DNA of 64,000 nucleotides from Varroa destructor (Eukaryota; Arthropoda; Arachnida; Mesostigmata; Varroidae), in assembly GCF_002443255.2 (NCBI RefSeq), contig NW_019211455.1, positions 18,265,126-18,329,125 of the forward strand, read 5' to 3'. The notes under the pieces are model-generated. The model was not told the DNA's origin. It saw only the letters and a program-made list of their open reading frames with translations, and searched no databases. Position numbers and translations under genes: made by a program. Below, piece by piece: positions 63,316-64,000 of the stretch (position 1 is its first letter; every line of letters starts with the position of its first letter).

Positions 63316-64000
63316 CACTCGTTTTGGTGAAATGCAACTCGTGCCGCTACTGTGACTTCGACTGTTGTTGACTGAGAATAACTAAGTGACTCATCGTCAA
63401 CAACATAGTCGATTCGATGGCTCGTCGAGTTTCGAAGTTTGACGGCCGGGAACGACAAACGGAAATAGCAGTCGTCACCGCGACGACTGAAGCCGGGCCC
63501 ATGCAATTAAGGTGAGTCCCTTCTAGAACCATCACTGCAAACCTGATCTATCGAACAACGCTGGGTGGGGGATGCATTTGAGGTCTCTGCGTGCACTTTT
63601 TTGTGTGTTCTACCTGCGCTATGGGTGTGCATCATTCAAATTGCTGGCTGTCGTGGACTCTGTTGATGGCATTTTGCGGTCGGGCGGTCGACTTTATTTC
63701 TGATATTTCGGTGTCAGTGCTATCGCGAGGAAATACACGGATAAGGCAAGGGAGGTTGACGTTTACGGGGTGAATAGCTTGCGAAGCGACGCCACAGGCT
63801 GCGCGGGTCAGAACTGAAACGAACGACGTACTATTAAATTATCGCTTTAGGGATAAGTGAGCGTTAACGTTATGGATATTTCGCCGACAGATCATCGTCG
63901 AGCGGTTAATAGGAAAAGCAAAAAAATATGTATTGAATAAATGAATTATGGAAGAAGTAACGATTTTTATTTTGAATGTACTTTTCATTGTAGTGGGGCT
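63316..64000. other. non-coding stretch, no gene recognised
   Basis: Only 60-63 codon frames on either strand. Nothing further is seen up to the end of the window. Confidence 0.55.

Noticed and set aside
1..64000. Prokaryotic operon, phage, CRISPR array or organelle insertion
   Set aside because: There are no long frames, no regularly spaced repeats with unique spacers and no recognisable rRNA or mitochondrial genes. The density of microsatellites fits nuclear eukaryotic DNA.

Overview
This 64 kb window looks like non-coding DNA from a eukaryotic nuclear genome. No gene could be assigned to a known family. The reasons are: no open frame exceeds about 170 codons on either strand; there are no operons, ribosome-binding sites or closely packed frames; CpG is not visibly depleted; and there are many dinucleotide, trinucleotide and homopolymer tracts of the animal type. 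Base composition alternates between AT-rich blocks (about 6.7-6.9, 22.1-22.6, 26.7-27.0, 52.2-52.4 and 59.6-60.4 kb) and GC-richer blocks (about 5.9-6.4, 7.2-8.2, 20.5-21.8, 27.2-27.9, 46.6-47.5 and 54-55.3 kb). A CpG-rich invertebrate, perhaps an arthropod, is my best guess, but nothing in the sequence proves it.

The firmest features are small. A tRNA-derived, SINE-like element lies at about 14982-15136, with intact A and B boxes, an A-rich tail and possible target-site duplications. A near-perfect 16-bp hairpin lies at 46752-46787. The main simple repeats are an (AG)18 array at 7119-7154, a 15-G run at 7746-7760, 10-13 base C runs at 12420 and 15865, TA arrays near 4.1, 17.9, 42.8 and 48.7 kb, GT arrays near 19.0, 24.6 and 49.7 kb, and a TTA array at 42750. 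There are also strand-biased purine or pyrimidine tracts near 6.4, 7.5, 14.0 and 15.8 kb.

Several open frames sit beside good splice-donor or acceptor sequences or a TATA box: 5.9-6.4, 17.2-17.5, 20.8-21.1, 23.5-24.5, 44.5-45.6 and 47.1-47.5 kb. I list them as candidate exons only, at low confidence. None has a domain I recognise, and frames of this length are expected by chance in 64 kb of this composition. The rest reads as intergenic or intronic DNA. I found no operon-like system, CRISPR array, rRNA, full-length mobile element or viral gene, and I see no new biological system that I could defend.
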